Shown here in pieces: positions 27,133-35,202 of a stretch of DNA of 64,000 nucleotides. The stretch covers positions 1 through 64,000 of the forward strand of contig CAWEKI010000003.1 of the NCBI GenBank assembly GCA_963809695.1. The letters are read 5' to 3'. The notes beneath the pieces were generated by a model. That model was not told the DNA's origin, ran no database searches, and was given only the letters and a program-made list of their open reading frames with translations. This stretch comes from JAGDMJ01 sp963809695. GTDB lineage: Bacteria; Bacteroidota; Ignavibacteria; UBA10030; UBA6906. Made by a program: the position numbers and the translations under genes. The stretch's first letter is position 1, and the number at the start of each line of letters is the position of its first letter.

Positions 27133-27579
27133 TCAACGTATGGCCATGTCGTTGGATGTCCCGGTGGTATCCTTGGCGACGAAGTCGAAGGTTCCGGGAA
27201 CCGCATACTGATTGTAATACCACGCGGCAAGTTTCTGCACGCGATCGCTCGTGTCGAACTTTGCAGCTTGCTTCACGGCATACACGCCGCGGGGTTCGCC
27301 AATCCGTGTCAGGGCGAGGGCGGCCACGACCCGGGAAGATTCTACACCGTGGTGCAGCATCGCCATAAGCGGGATGACGGCCTTCGTGGACCCGATCTCT
27401 CCGAGCATGAACGCGCAGCTCTCCCGGAGCCCGAGGTTGTCGGAGGCGAGGCCAAGGAGCAGATTTTGCTCGGCCAGTTTCTTGTCGTACGACGGCTTCT
27501 CGTTATCGCCGGCCATCCCCGACACTGTGACGGCCGCAAGCATCGCGACCAATGCGAAAATGCGGGTCATTGCCTTCAT
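27133..27579 (-). CDS. Small exported HEAT-repeat protein
   Basis: The only - strand gene supported in the window. The product has 148 residues with a signal peptide (MTRIFALVAMLAAVTVSGMAG), then about three HEAT-like helical pairs (LGLRESCAFMLGEIGSTKAVIPLMAML; SSRVVAALALTRIGEPRGVYAVKQA; DRVQKLAAWYYNQYAV). The start at 27579 has AAAGGAG six bases upstream on the coding strand. Such short HEAT solenoids usually serve as protein-binding scaffolds; the partner is unknown. It converges on btuB and diverges from the LytS-type kinase gene. Confidence 0.8.
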   Translation of the reverse strand: MKAMTRIFALVAMLAAVTVSGMAGDNEKPSYDKKLAEQNLLLGLASDNLGLRESCAFMLGEIGSTKAVIPLMAMLHHGVESSRVVAALALTRIGEPRGVYAVKQAAKFDTSDRVQKLAAWYYNQYAVPGTFDFVAKDTTGTSNDMAIR

Positions 27580-27843
27580 GAGTTTCTCCTTTGGGTGATG
27601 GTGAATTTGGTTAGCTCTCTATGGTGACTGGTACGGAAGGGACTCCGGGTAGTTTCACGTTTCCGAAGGAAGAAGAAAAGAATGCGACGAGTTGCTGGAA
27701 AAGCACGATGAACGTCACCACGCCCGGTTCACTCTCGTACGGAAGATTCTTATCATGGATGACGACGGGAGCAAAAAGGGGACCCGGCGCTTGACGGATA
27801 CAACGTGACGTCGTCCTTGTGCGACCAACGAAAGGAACAGGGT

Positions 27844-28992
27844 ATGGCTTTCATCGTACCGCATCAACGGCCGTGGATGAAATGGGCGCTTATTCCCGGA
27901 GCGTGGCTGATGTACGCACTGGTCATGACGACGCAGACGTACTTCGCGTATATGCGGGAAGGATACAGCGTGCCATTCTGGGGCGGTGCCGTCCTGCCAT
28001 CGTTTGTGTACAGCGTCTTCTGGATTGTTCTCACGCCATTTGTGCTGTACATGGCCGGGCGGTTTCCGCTCGAACCGGCGCACCGCAAGCGCAACATTCT
28101 CGTTCACATCGCCGCCAGCCTCAGCATTGCTCTGTTCCAGCGGATCGGATACGAAGCCGTGGTCATGTCCCTGAACGCGACCGAGAAGTGGCCGTTTTCC
28201 TGGCAGCGGCTCTTCCAGTTGACGATCGGGTTCTTCGACTACGGGCTGCTGGTCTACTGGATTATCGTGTTGATGCACCAGGCGCTGGAATACACGCGCG
28301 TCATCAAGGAAGAAGAGGTGCGGGCGTCCGCGCTCAAGACGCAGCTGGTCGAAGCGCAGCTGCAGACGCTCAAAATGCAGCTGCACCCGCATTTTCTGTT
28401 CAATACCCTCCATTCCATCTCGGAGCTGATTCATGAAGACATAGAAGCGGCGGACACAATGATCGCGCGGCTGGGAGATTTCCTGCGGCTCACCCTGAAA
28501 AATTCGGGGCAACAGATGGTCACCCTGCAGAAGGACCTGGAATCCATGCAATGTTATTTCGCGATCGAGCGCGCGCGCTTTCAGGAGGCGCTCTCGATGC
28601 AAATGGAGATTGAGCCGCAGACGCTGGACGCGCTCGTGCCCAGCTTTCTCTGGCAGCCGATCGTGGAAAATTCCATCCACCACGGTATTGCAACTTCCTC
28701 CCGCCGGGGTCGTATCATTGTTCGGGCGAAGCGGCGCGACGCCACACTGCATCTTGAGGTGGAAGACAACGGCACCGGCCTGGCGGACGACGGCAACAGT
28801 CCGCGTTATAAGGAGGGGATCGGCCTTGCCAACACCCGGGCAATCCTGCATCACATTTATGGCCCTGCGCATCGCCTGCATCTGGCCAACGCCCCCGGGG
28901 GGGGAGTCGTGGTGACGATGGAGATCCCCTTTAGAACCCTTCAGAACACTGCTCATTACCATGGCGGAAGCGATACGGGCGGCGATTGTTGA
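27844..28992 (+). CDS. LytS-family sensor histidine kinase
   Basis: The product has 382 residues from the ATG at 27844, preceded by AAAGGAACAGG. Four hydrophobic helices fill the first 160 residues (WALIPGAWLMYALVM; FVYSVFWIVLTPFVLYM; IAASLSIALFQ; DYGLLVYWIIVLM) with no sizeable periplasmic domain. A short coiled coil (EVRASALKTQLVEAQLQTLKMQ) leads into the His_kinase domain of the LytS/YehU type, LHPHFLFNTLHSIS, with the likely phospho-acceptor His183. The ATP-binding domain has the N box PIVENSIHHG, DNGTGL and GIGLANTRAIL. It overlaps the LytTR regulator gene by 32 bp, so the two are a pair. The signal sensed is not visible. Confidence 0.92.
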   Translation: MAFIVPHQRPWMKWALIPGAWLMYALVMTTQTYFAYMREGYSVPFWGGAVLPSFVYSVFWIVLTPFVLYMAGRFPLEPAHRKRNILVHIAASLSIALFQRIGYEAVVMSLNATEKWPFSWQRLFQLTIGFFDYGLLVYWIIVLMHQALEYTRVIKEEEVRASALKTQLVEAQLQTLKMQLHPHFLFNTLHSISELIHEDIEAADTMIARLGDFLRLTLKNSGQQMVTLQKDLESMQCYFAIERARFQEALSMQMEIEPQTLDALVPSFLWQPIVENSIHHGIATSSRRGRIIVRAKRRDATLHLEVEDNGTGLADDGNSPRYKEGIGLANTRAILHHIYGPAHRLHLANAPGGGVVVTMEIPFRTLQNTAHYHGGSDTGGDC

Positions 28993-29731
28993 CGATGAGG
29001 ACCTCGGCCGGCGGAAGATCAGGAGGTTGTTGAAGGAGGACGGCGAGGTTGAAATTGTCGGCGAGTTTGCCGGCGGCGAGGAGGCCATCAAGGCCTTGCG
29101 GGAACTGAAGCCGGAGCTTCTGTTTCTGGACATCAAAATGCCCGAGATGGACGGCTTCGCGCTTCTGCGCGAATTGTCCGCGCGCTTCACTCCTACCGTC
29201 ATCTTCGTCACCGCGTTCGACCAGCATGCCGTCCGGGCGTTCCAGGTTCAGGCGCTCGACTACCTCTTGAAGCCGTTCGATCGCGGTCGGTTTCAGGACG
29301 CAGTGCGGCGCGCCAAGGAGCAGGTCCGCCAGCGGCGGAACGGGTCCGTCAACCAGAAGCTTATGGAACTCCTCACCGAATCCACGCACGCTCTCCAGCC
29401 CCGGGAGCGGATCATGGTCAAATCCGCAGGCCACATTTCCTTCCTGAAGGCCGAGGAGATCGACTGGATCGAGGCGCAGGGAGACTACGTTCGCCTCTAC
29501 GCGCAAGGGCGCAAGTTTCTGATCCGCGAGAAAATCGGGGAGATGGAGCAGCAGTTTGCCGGCGATCGGTTCATCCGCATCCACCGGTCCACTATCGTGA
29601 ACGTGGAGCGCATCAAGGAAATGCAGCCCCTCTTCTACGGCGAGTATGCCGTCATCCTCAACGATGGCACCCGCCTTACGTTGAGCAGGTCCTTCCGGGA
29701 AAAAGTGTTCTCCCGCCTGACGCGCGCGTAA
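28961..29731 (+). CDS. LytTR-family response regulator
   Basis: 256 residues. The receiver domain (about 6-120) has acidic residues DDED at 10-13, phospho-acceptor Asp57 in LFLDIKMPEMDGF, Thr/Ala in FVTAFDQHAVRAF and the Lys in LLKPFD. The C-terminal LytTR DNA-binding domain (about 150-255) shows ISFLKAEEIDWIEAQGDYVRLY, FIRIHRSTIVNV and RLTLSRSFREKV. It is the cognate regulator of the overlapping LytS-type kinase. LytTR proteins usually bind paired direct repeats upstream of target genes; I could not identify such sites here. Confidence 0.93.
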   Translation: MAEAIRAAIVDDEDLGRRKIRRLLKEDGEVEIVGEFAGGEEAIKALRELKPELLFLDIKMPEMDGFALLRELSARFTPTVIFVTAFDQHAVRAFQVQALDYLLKPFDRGRFQDAVRRAKEQVRQRRNGSVNQKLMELLTESTHALQPRERIMVKSAGHISFLKAEEIDWIEAQGDYVRLYAQGRKFLIREKIGEMEQQFAGDRFIRIHRSTIVNVERIKEMQPLFYGEYAVILNDGTRLTLSRSFREKVFSRLTRA

Positions 29732-29745
29732 GTTCTTCCAGAGAC

Positions 29746-30681
29746 ATGAGAAAACAATTTCCCGTATCTACAGGCATGAACCCCACTTTCAAAACTCTCG
29801 TGATGTTCCTTGCTTTCTGTGCAGCAACAGCGCCGGCACAGACTGCCGGGTCAGCTTCGCCCCTCACATCGCTTGTCAATACAGAGTTCTCATTTGCCCG
29901 GACTTCCGCGCAGAAAGGGATGGACTCCGCCTTCATGGCGTTTCTCTCGGATGAAGCGATTGTCTTCAGGCCGCATCCCGTGAACGGGCAGGAATGGTTC
30001 CGGACGCACCCTGCACCTCCCATTCTGCTCACATGGGCTCCCGGCTTTGCAGATGTTTCTGTGACCGGGGACCTCGGGTATACTACCGGTCCCTGGATAG
30101 CGCGCGACAGGGCGGACACGACGGCCCCGCCCGCCTATGGCGACTTCGTGACTGTCTGGAAGAAAGATGGAGGAAATGCCTGGAAGGTGGAGTTGGACAT
30201 GGGCATCTCACATCCGGCCCCCGCTTCGGGAGTGCAATTCACATCACCGACAAACGTGAGCGGACGCTCTTCTCTCGTGAGGCCCGACAGCGGCTTCCGG
30301 GCGGCTGCATGGTCAAAGCTTCTTGCGCGCGAGCACGCGGCGTTTGGAGATTCTCTCCGCGCCGTTCCTGTCATGAACTTCCTTCCCTTGCTTAGTTCCG
30401 CAGCACGCATGTTCAGGCCCGGTCGTTTTCCTATCGTGGGAGATGATTCGGTCAGGGCATTCTTTGACTCCGAGCCCGGCAAATTCTTCCGCCACTCCCT
30501 GGGGGGCGACCTGTCTGGCGGAGGAGATCTCGGCTACACCTACGGAGGTTATCGCTTCGTCGGGAAGGACGCGAAAGACGAGACGGAGGGGTACTATCTT
30601 ACAATATGGAAGAGGGAGGGAAAAGGAAATTGGAATATTGTTCTGGACATACAGAGCATCCTGCCGAAGAAAGGAAAGTAG
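29746..30681 (+). CDS. Exported protein with two NTF2-like (DUF4440/SnoaL-type) domains
   Basis: 311 residues. A signal peptide (LVMFLAFCAATAPAQ) is followed by two copies of an NTF2-like cone fold: about 45-165 (TEFSFARTSAQKGMDSAFMAF, DLGYTTGPW, YGDFVTVWKK) and about 190-308 (LAREHAAFGDSL, DLGYTYGGYRF, YYLTIWKRE). The repeated DLGYT and the tryptophan-rich last strands show the internal duplication. Many such proteins bind small ligands or are enzymes of the ketosteroid-isomerase fold; no catalytic residues can be named here. The ATG at 29776 is an equally good start and would place the signal peptide at the N-terminus. It follows the LytTR gene by 14 bp. Confidence 0.75.
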   Translation: MRKQFPVSTGMNPTFKTLVMFLAFCAATAPAQTAGSASPLTSLVNTEFSFARTSAQKGMDSAFMAFLSDEAIVFRPHPVNGQEWFRTHPAPPILLTWAPGFADVSVTGDLGYTTGPWIARDRADTTAPPAYGDFVTVWKKDGGNAWKVELDMGISHPAPASGVQFTSPTNVSGRSSLVRPDSGFRAAAWSKLLAREHAAFGDSLRAVPVMNFLPLLSSAARMFRPGRFPIVGDDSVRAFFDSEPGKFFRHSLGGDLSGGGDLGYTYGGYRFVGKDAKDETEGYYLTIWKREGKGNWNIVLDIQSILPKKGK

Positions 30682-30772
30682 GCACTCATGTACGGATATC
30701 AGCCCCCCTGAAGGCTCTTCTCTCCTTCGCATCCGGGCACTGCAGCCTGCATTCAGGCTTTCCACTCCGTTC

Positions 30773-30801
30773 TTGCTTCTCTGCGTAATTCTTGGTAGAA
30801 T
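30773..30801 (+). promoter_or_regulatory. Candidate sigma70-type promoter for the sensor/lichenase operon
   Basis: TTGCTT (30773-30778) and TAGAAT (30796-30801) are separated by 17 bp. The -10 matches five of six bases, the -35 only three. It lies 105 bp before the binding-protein gene, in a 225-bp gap, and would drive the genes from 30907 onward. Confidence 0.35.
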
Positions 30802-30906
30802 TTAGAGGACTTACCGGCGTATCCAGCCAGCAAAGGGACTGCAGGTAGGGAGGGCTCTCACCCGTCTCGTCCCCACTGCTCTACACACATTCAATCCTCA
30901 ACACGC

Positions 30907-32217
30907 ATGATTCGACAATCTCTTCGGAGACTAGGTCTGCTCGTTCTCGCCGCCGTTGTGCTTCTGCTCCTGATTTTTGACAGGCTCTGGATCCCTGGCA
31001 ACGATCAGCAGAATGTGGTACGGGTCTACTATGCAGACAACATTTCCCCGGTCCATCAACAGATCATTGACCGTTTCAACGAGCAGTACCGGGGCAAGAT
31101 CGAGGTCGTGCCTGTGGATTTGCCCTTTGAAAAGTTCAGCACGAACGAGCGAAAGGAGCTCCTTGCCCGCTCGCTCCGGAACAAGAGCGACCGCCTTGAC
31201 GTCTTCGCTGTCGATATCATCTGGGTGCCACGGTTCTCCCGGTGGGCTGAGCCTCTTGATGGGTACATTCAACCGGCCGATCGCGGGCGGATCTTGAGCC
31301 CCGCACTGGAGTCGTGCATATATGAAAGCACTCTGGTGGCCGTTCCTATGTACATCGACGTCGGCATGCTGTACTACAGGGAGGATCTGGTCCGGCAGCT
31401 TCCCGCGGGTGAGGCGATGGAGAAGCGATTGCAGGCGTCGATCACGTGGGACGAATTCATCCGCATCGGCCGCACGATGAACCGGCCGGATCGCCCGTTC
31501 TACATATTCACCGGTTACGATTATGAAGGGCTGGTGTGCACGTTCTTTGAGTTGATTGCCGGGCAGGATGAAGGGTTCTTCAAGAGGCCCAAGCTTGACT
31601 TTGAGTCGCCGGTCGCGCATACAGCTCTTCGGATGCTTGTGGATTTCGTGCGAACCGACGGCATCAGTCCTGCCCAGGTCTTCGACTTCGATGAGATTCG
31701 CAGCTATCGATATCTCCTCGACCACGACGGCGTGTTTGCACGCGGCTGGCCGAATTTTCTGGAGAGTTTCCGGAATTCCTATCCGAATCAGGAGAAGCTG
31801 GCGCTGGTCCGGCGCGCGGCGCTCCCGCATTTCCCCGGACGGAGCCCGGTCAGCGTGTTCGGCGGATGGAATCTGATGGTCTCGAAGTACAGCACCAGAA
31901 AAAAGGAAGCGATGGAGCTGATCCGGTTCTTCCAACGCGAGGATATGCAAAAGACCCTGTTTGAGGCGGGCGGGTACTTTCCGACAAACCTGAACGTCTA
32001 TGCCGATTCGGCCTATATGCGCCAACATGCTGATCTCGAGTACTACCGCACGTTGATCGACCACGGCTTTCATCGGCCGCCCCTGGTCGAGTACACGAAG
32101 ATCTCCGACATTATTTCCCATTATGCGCATCTGGCCATCAAGGGGGAACTCTCGGTTGACGAAGCGTTGAGGAGTATTGCGCATGAAATTGCGGCGGTCA
32201 AAGTCCCGGTAGAATAA
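30907..32217 (+). CDS. Membrane-tethered family 1 extracellular solute-binding protein
   Basis: 436 residues. An N-terminal hydrophobic helix (LLVLAAVVLLLLIFDRLWI) with no cysteine lipobox anchors the protein. The rest is a type 1 sugar-binding fold: VVRVYYADNISPVHQQIIDRFNEQYRGKIEVV, DVFAVDIIWVPRFS, YIDVGMLYYREDLV, FGGWNLMVSKYS and the helix KKEAMELIRFFQ typical of ABC sugar-binding proteins. No permease or ATPase genes follow. Instead the next two genes are a histidine kinase and an NtrC-type regulator, so the likely role is to present a bound glycan to the kinase (inference). It starts an apparent operon that ends in a GH16 lichenase. Confidence 0.85.
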   Translation: MIRQSLRRLGLLVLAAVVLLLLIFDRLWIPGNDQQNVVRVYYADNISPVHQQIIDRFNEQYRGKIEVVPVDLPFEKFSTNERKELLARSLRNKSDRLDVFAVDIIWVPRFSRWAEPLDGYIQPADRGRILSPALESCIYESTLVAVPMYIDVGMLYYREDLVRQLPAGEAMEKRLQASITWDEFIRIGRTMNRPDRPFYIFTGYDYEGLVCTFFELIAGQDEGFFKRPKLDFESPVAHTALRMLVDFVRTDGISPAQVFDFDEIRSYRYLLDHDGVFARGWPNFLESFRNSYPNQEKLALVRRAALPHFPGRSPVSVFGGWNLMVSKYSTRKKEAMELIRFFQREDMQKTLFEAGGYFPTNLNVYADSAYMRQHADLEYYRTLIDHGFHRPPLVEYTKISDIISHYAHLAIKGELSVDEALRSIAHEIAAVKVPVE

Positions 32218-32236
32218 TGTCCATTTGGAGCAAGGT

Positions 32237-33739
32237 ATGAAAATTGGCGGGCGGGCGCTGCTGGAACATGCCCGGACATACCGGTTCGAGCTCAGACATG
32301 TGACCTTGTTGTTCATGGTAATCCTCGTGTTTCAGCTCATCGTCTCGTTCCTGCACAAGGCATCGCTGCAGAAGTTTCTGGTGAGGACCCAGGAGTGGTA
32401 CCAGCAAGATTCGGCGGAGCGGCTGGCCAACCTGACGACAACGTCCCTGGAACTGCTCCTCGAAGGAAATATTCGGAAGGGAGAAGCCGACGACAGGGAG
32501 GCGAGGAAGATGGTTCAGGGGCTCAACATCATTCTGAGCCAGCAGCTCCTCAATCAAAACGTCCAGGAAGTGTGTGTGATCATGCCCTCTGACACGTCGG
32601 TGGTCGCGATCGATGACGGAAATGTGCTGTATGACCATATCTTTGCGGGGCACCTGCCCGTGCCCATCGTGCCTGCGTCGTCAGGGAGTCACGCCCATGC
32701 TATCGAACTGTACCGCAGTCTGGCGCCCCGGATCCGAGGCAATGAGCAGATCCAGACGGTGCTCGAGGGGAAGCAGACCTTCCATGTGTTTGTCCCGTTC
32801 GTCCCTCATGGGGAATTCATGGGGGCGGTGTACATGAAGAACACGCCAGACTTCAGTTTCATTTCGAGAGAAATCATCTCCAGCTACGATGAAATTGCGC
32901 TCACGTTTTCCGGTCTCATCCTGTTCGGCCTCCTTGCCATGTTCTATATTTTCTCCTTTACAATGAAAGAGCGCAACGAGGCCCAGCAACTGCTCTTCCG
33001 GAAAGAGAAGGAGCATTTTGCCGAGCAGATCCGGCATGAAAAGGAGATGCTCTTTACGAAGCGCATCTATCACACGCATCACAAGGCCGAAAAGGTCATG
33101 GGATTTATCAAGGAGGACCTCCGCTCGCTCTCCGACAGGAACATTGAAGAGGTGAAGAACCGGGTCATGAAGTATTCGAACTTCATTGCCCGGGTGATCT
33201 ATGACATGAAGTGGTACGATCCGCCCGTCCAGACCATTCGCGGCCCGCTTTTCCGGACAAACGTCAACGATGTACTCCGCTTTCTGACAAGGAATGTGTT
33301 CCAGCGGGTAACCGGCGCCTCCTCGTCCACGCGCTTCGAGTTCTGCCTGGCGGACAACGTGCCCGCAGTTCCTGTGAACGAATTCGTGGTCTGGGAAGCC
33401 TTTGAGCCGATCATCCAGAATTGCCTCGAGCACGGGAACGTAGCCGATCTTGTCGTCACCATTACGACAGCGTTTGATGCCGCCGCGCGGCTTATCACCG
33501 TCGTGGTGTCTGACAATGGCGTCGGACTGCAGCCTGACCTGCTGGAAACCGACGAGCAGGGGATCAAGCGGGTCTTCCTGGAGAATATCTCGACGAAGCC
33601 AAAGGGAAACCAGCATTCGGGCTACGGATGTTACGTTGCCCACGAGATTGCCACACAACGCTGCGGATGGAGACTCGACGCGGCGAACAATGACGACCGT
33701 GGGTGCCGGTTTACGTTCACCATTCCATATCAAGGATAG
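32237..33739 (+). CDS. Membrane sensor histidine kinase with large periplasmic domain
   Basis: 500 residues from the ATG at 32237 (GGAG six bases upstream). One membrane helix at about 25-45 (LLFMVILVFQLIVSFLH), a periplasmic sensor of about 170 residues, and a second helix at about 219-240 (FSGLILFGLLAMFYIFSF). A charged coiled region follows, then a helix pair containing KRIYHTHHKAEKVMGFIKE where a dimerisation/phospho-acceptor domain would lie. The motif is not a standard H-box, so the accepting histidine is uncertain. The ATPase domain is clear: N box IIQNCLEHG (about 391), DNGVGL, and GYGCYVAHEI. It sits 19 bp after the binding protein and 8 bp before the regulator; the three should work as one sensor. 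Confidence 0.85.
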   Translation: MKIGGRALLEHARTYRFELRHVTLLFMVILVFQLIVSFLHKASLQKFLVRTQEWYQQDSAERLANLTTTSLELLLEGNIRKGEADDREARKMVQGLNIILSQQLLNQNVQEVCVIMPSDTSVVAIDDGNVLYDHIFAGHLPVPIVPASSGSHAHAIELYRSLAPRIRGNEQIQTVLEGKQTFHVFVPFVPHGEFMGAVYMKNTPDFSFISREIISSYDEIALTFSGLILFGLLAMFYIFSFTMKERNEAQQLLFRKEKEHFAEQIRHEKEMLFTKRIYHTHHKAEKVMGFIKEDLRSLSDRNIEEVKNRVMKYSNFIARVIYDMKWYDPPVQTIRGPLFRTNVNDVLRFLTRNVFQRVTGASSSTRFEFCLADNVPAVPVNEFVVWEAFEPIIQNCLEHGNVADLVVTITTAFDAAARLITVVVSDNGVGLQPDLLETDEQGIKRVFLENISTKPKGNQHSGYGCYVAHEIATQRCGWRLDAANNDDRGCRFTFTIPYQG

Positions 33740-33747
33740 AGGTTCTT

Positions 33748-35202
33748 GTGTTTGGCGAAAATACTATTCACGTCCTGCTGATCGAAGACGAAGAGTACGA
33801 TGTGCGGCGGGTGATGAACACCCTGCGGCCCCTTGGCGGACGAATCGCCATCCGCGACGTCGTCTCGGACGGCAACGCCGCCCTCGATCTTGTCCGGGCC
33901 GGGAAAGACCGGTACGACATCGTCATCATGGATTTTCAGATCTCCGGCGGCCTCATGGGCGAGCCGCTGATCCGTGAAATCCGGAAGATCGACCCGTCAC
34001 TCCAGATTATCGTCATTACGAAAATGACGATCAATATCGCTGACTTTGAGTTCGCGAGCGGACTGATGAAAGCCGGGGCATTCTGGTACTGCACAAAGTA
34101 TCCGGTGGATATTGAAGAGCACATCTATCAGCCCACGGATTTCATTCTCAGCATCTTGAACGCGCATGAGAAACGGCTGCTTGAACGGGAGCAGGTCCGC
34201 TCCAGGCGGAAGTTCGCGCGCACGATCGAGAACATTCTGGCCGGCAAACAGCTTCTCGGAGTTTCGCCAGTGATGGAGGAGCTGCGCCGGCAGATAGCAA
34301 AATGCGCGGAAAGCGGGGCACACGTGCTCATTTCCGGGCCCTCCGGCACGGGCAAGGAGCTGGTAGCACAGAACATTCACTACACCAGTCAGCGGCGTTT
34401 CGAGAATTTCGTCCCTGTCAACTGCGGAAGCCTGCCGGATGAGCTGATCGAGAGCGAGCTTTTCGGCTACGAGAAGGGTGCGTTCACGGGTGCCAACACG
34501 CGCAAACTGGGGCTCTTCGAGGTGGCCAATCACGGTTCCCTCTTCCTGGACGAGATCTCGGAGTTGCCCCTGCAAGCGCAGGTGAAACTGCTGCGGGTCA
34601 TTCAGGAAGGCGAAATTGAAAAGATTGGCCGCACAGAAAAAATTAAAGTCGACGTGAGGATCATTGCGGCAACGAACAAAAACCTGGAGGGCGAAGTCCG
34701 CGCCGGCCGGTTCCGCGAAGATCTCTTCTACAGGCTGAATGTCCTTCATGTACTCGCGCCCGCTCTCTGCGAGTTCCGGGAGGATATTCCGCTGCTCGTA
34801 GACCATTTCATGAAAATATTTTCTGTCGAGGCTAGCCGGGCAACACCGGCCTTCGAACCGGACGCCATCCGCGTCCTGGCGCACCATGATTGGCCGGGCA
34901 ATGTGCGTGAGCTGAAAAACGTTCTGCAGCGACTCCTCTTCGACACCGAAGGCGTCATCGATGTGCGGCAGGTCGAACGTGCGTTGGGCCAGCGGCCGCT
35001 GCTGCCCTCCCGTGATGAGGGATTCACCGTTGCACTCAACGAAGGCGGCATTGTCTCATGGAAGCAGATGGAGCATACGGTGCGGGAGAAGTATTTCCGT
35101 TACGTGCGCACGCAGTCCTCAACGAATGCCGACGCAGCGAAGAAGTTGGGCCTTGCCCCCCCGAACTATCACAGGATGTGCAAGGAGCTTGGCATTAAAT
35201 GA
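33748..35202 (+). CDS. NtrC-family sigma54-dependent response regulator
   Basis: 484 residues from a GTG at 33748. The receiver domain has phospho-acceptor Asp62 (VIMDFQ) with LIEDEEYD upstream. The AAA+ domain has Walker A GPSGTGKE (197-204), the sigma54-contact loop GAFTGA (244-249), Walker B SLFLDEISELP and FREDLFYRLNV with the arginine finger region. A C-terminal Fis-like helix-turn-helix ends in NADAAKKLGLAPPNYHRMCKELGIK. The intact GAFTGA loop means it should activate sigma54 promoters. Its stop overlaps the start of the SGNH gene (ATGA), tying regulation to the downstream glycan enzymes. No -24/-12 element with correct spacing was found nearby. Confidence 0.93.
   Translation: MFGENTIHVLLIEDEEYDVRRVMNTLRPLGGRIAIRDVVSDGNAALDLVRAGKDRYDIVIMDFQISGGLMGEPLIREIRKIDPSLQIIVITKMTINIADFEFASGLMKAGAFWYCTKYPVDIEEHIYQPTDFILSILNAHEKRLLEREQVRSRRKFARTIENILAGKQLLGVSPVMEELRRQIAKCAESGAHVLISGPSGTGKELVAQNIHYTSQRRFENFVPVNCGSLPDELIESELFGYEKGAFTGANTRKLGLFEVANHGSLFLDEISELPLQAQVKLLRVIQEGEIEKIGRTEKIKVDVRIIAATNKNLEGEVRAGRFREDLFYRLNVLHVLAPALCEFREDIPLLVDHFMKIFSVEASRATPAFEPDAIRVLAHHDWPGNVRELKNVLQRLLFDTEGVIDVRQVERALGQRPLLPSRDEGFTVALNEGGIVSWKQMEHTVREKYFRYVRTQSSTNADAAKKLGLAPPNYHRMCKELGIK

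Noticed and set aside
30931..32316. 461-codon open frame on the - strand
   Set aside because: It is antisense to the solute-binding protein gene, which has a clear fold and start.
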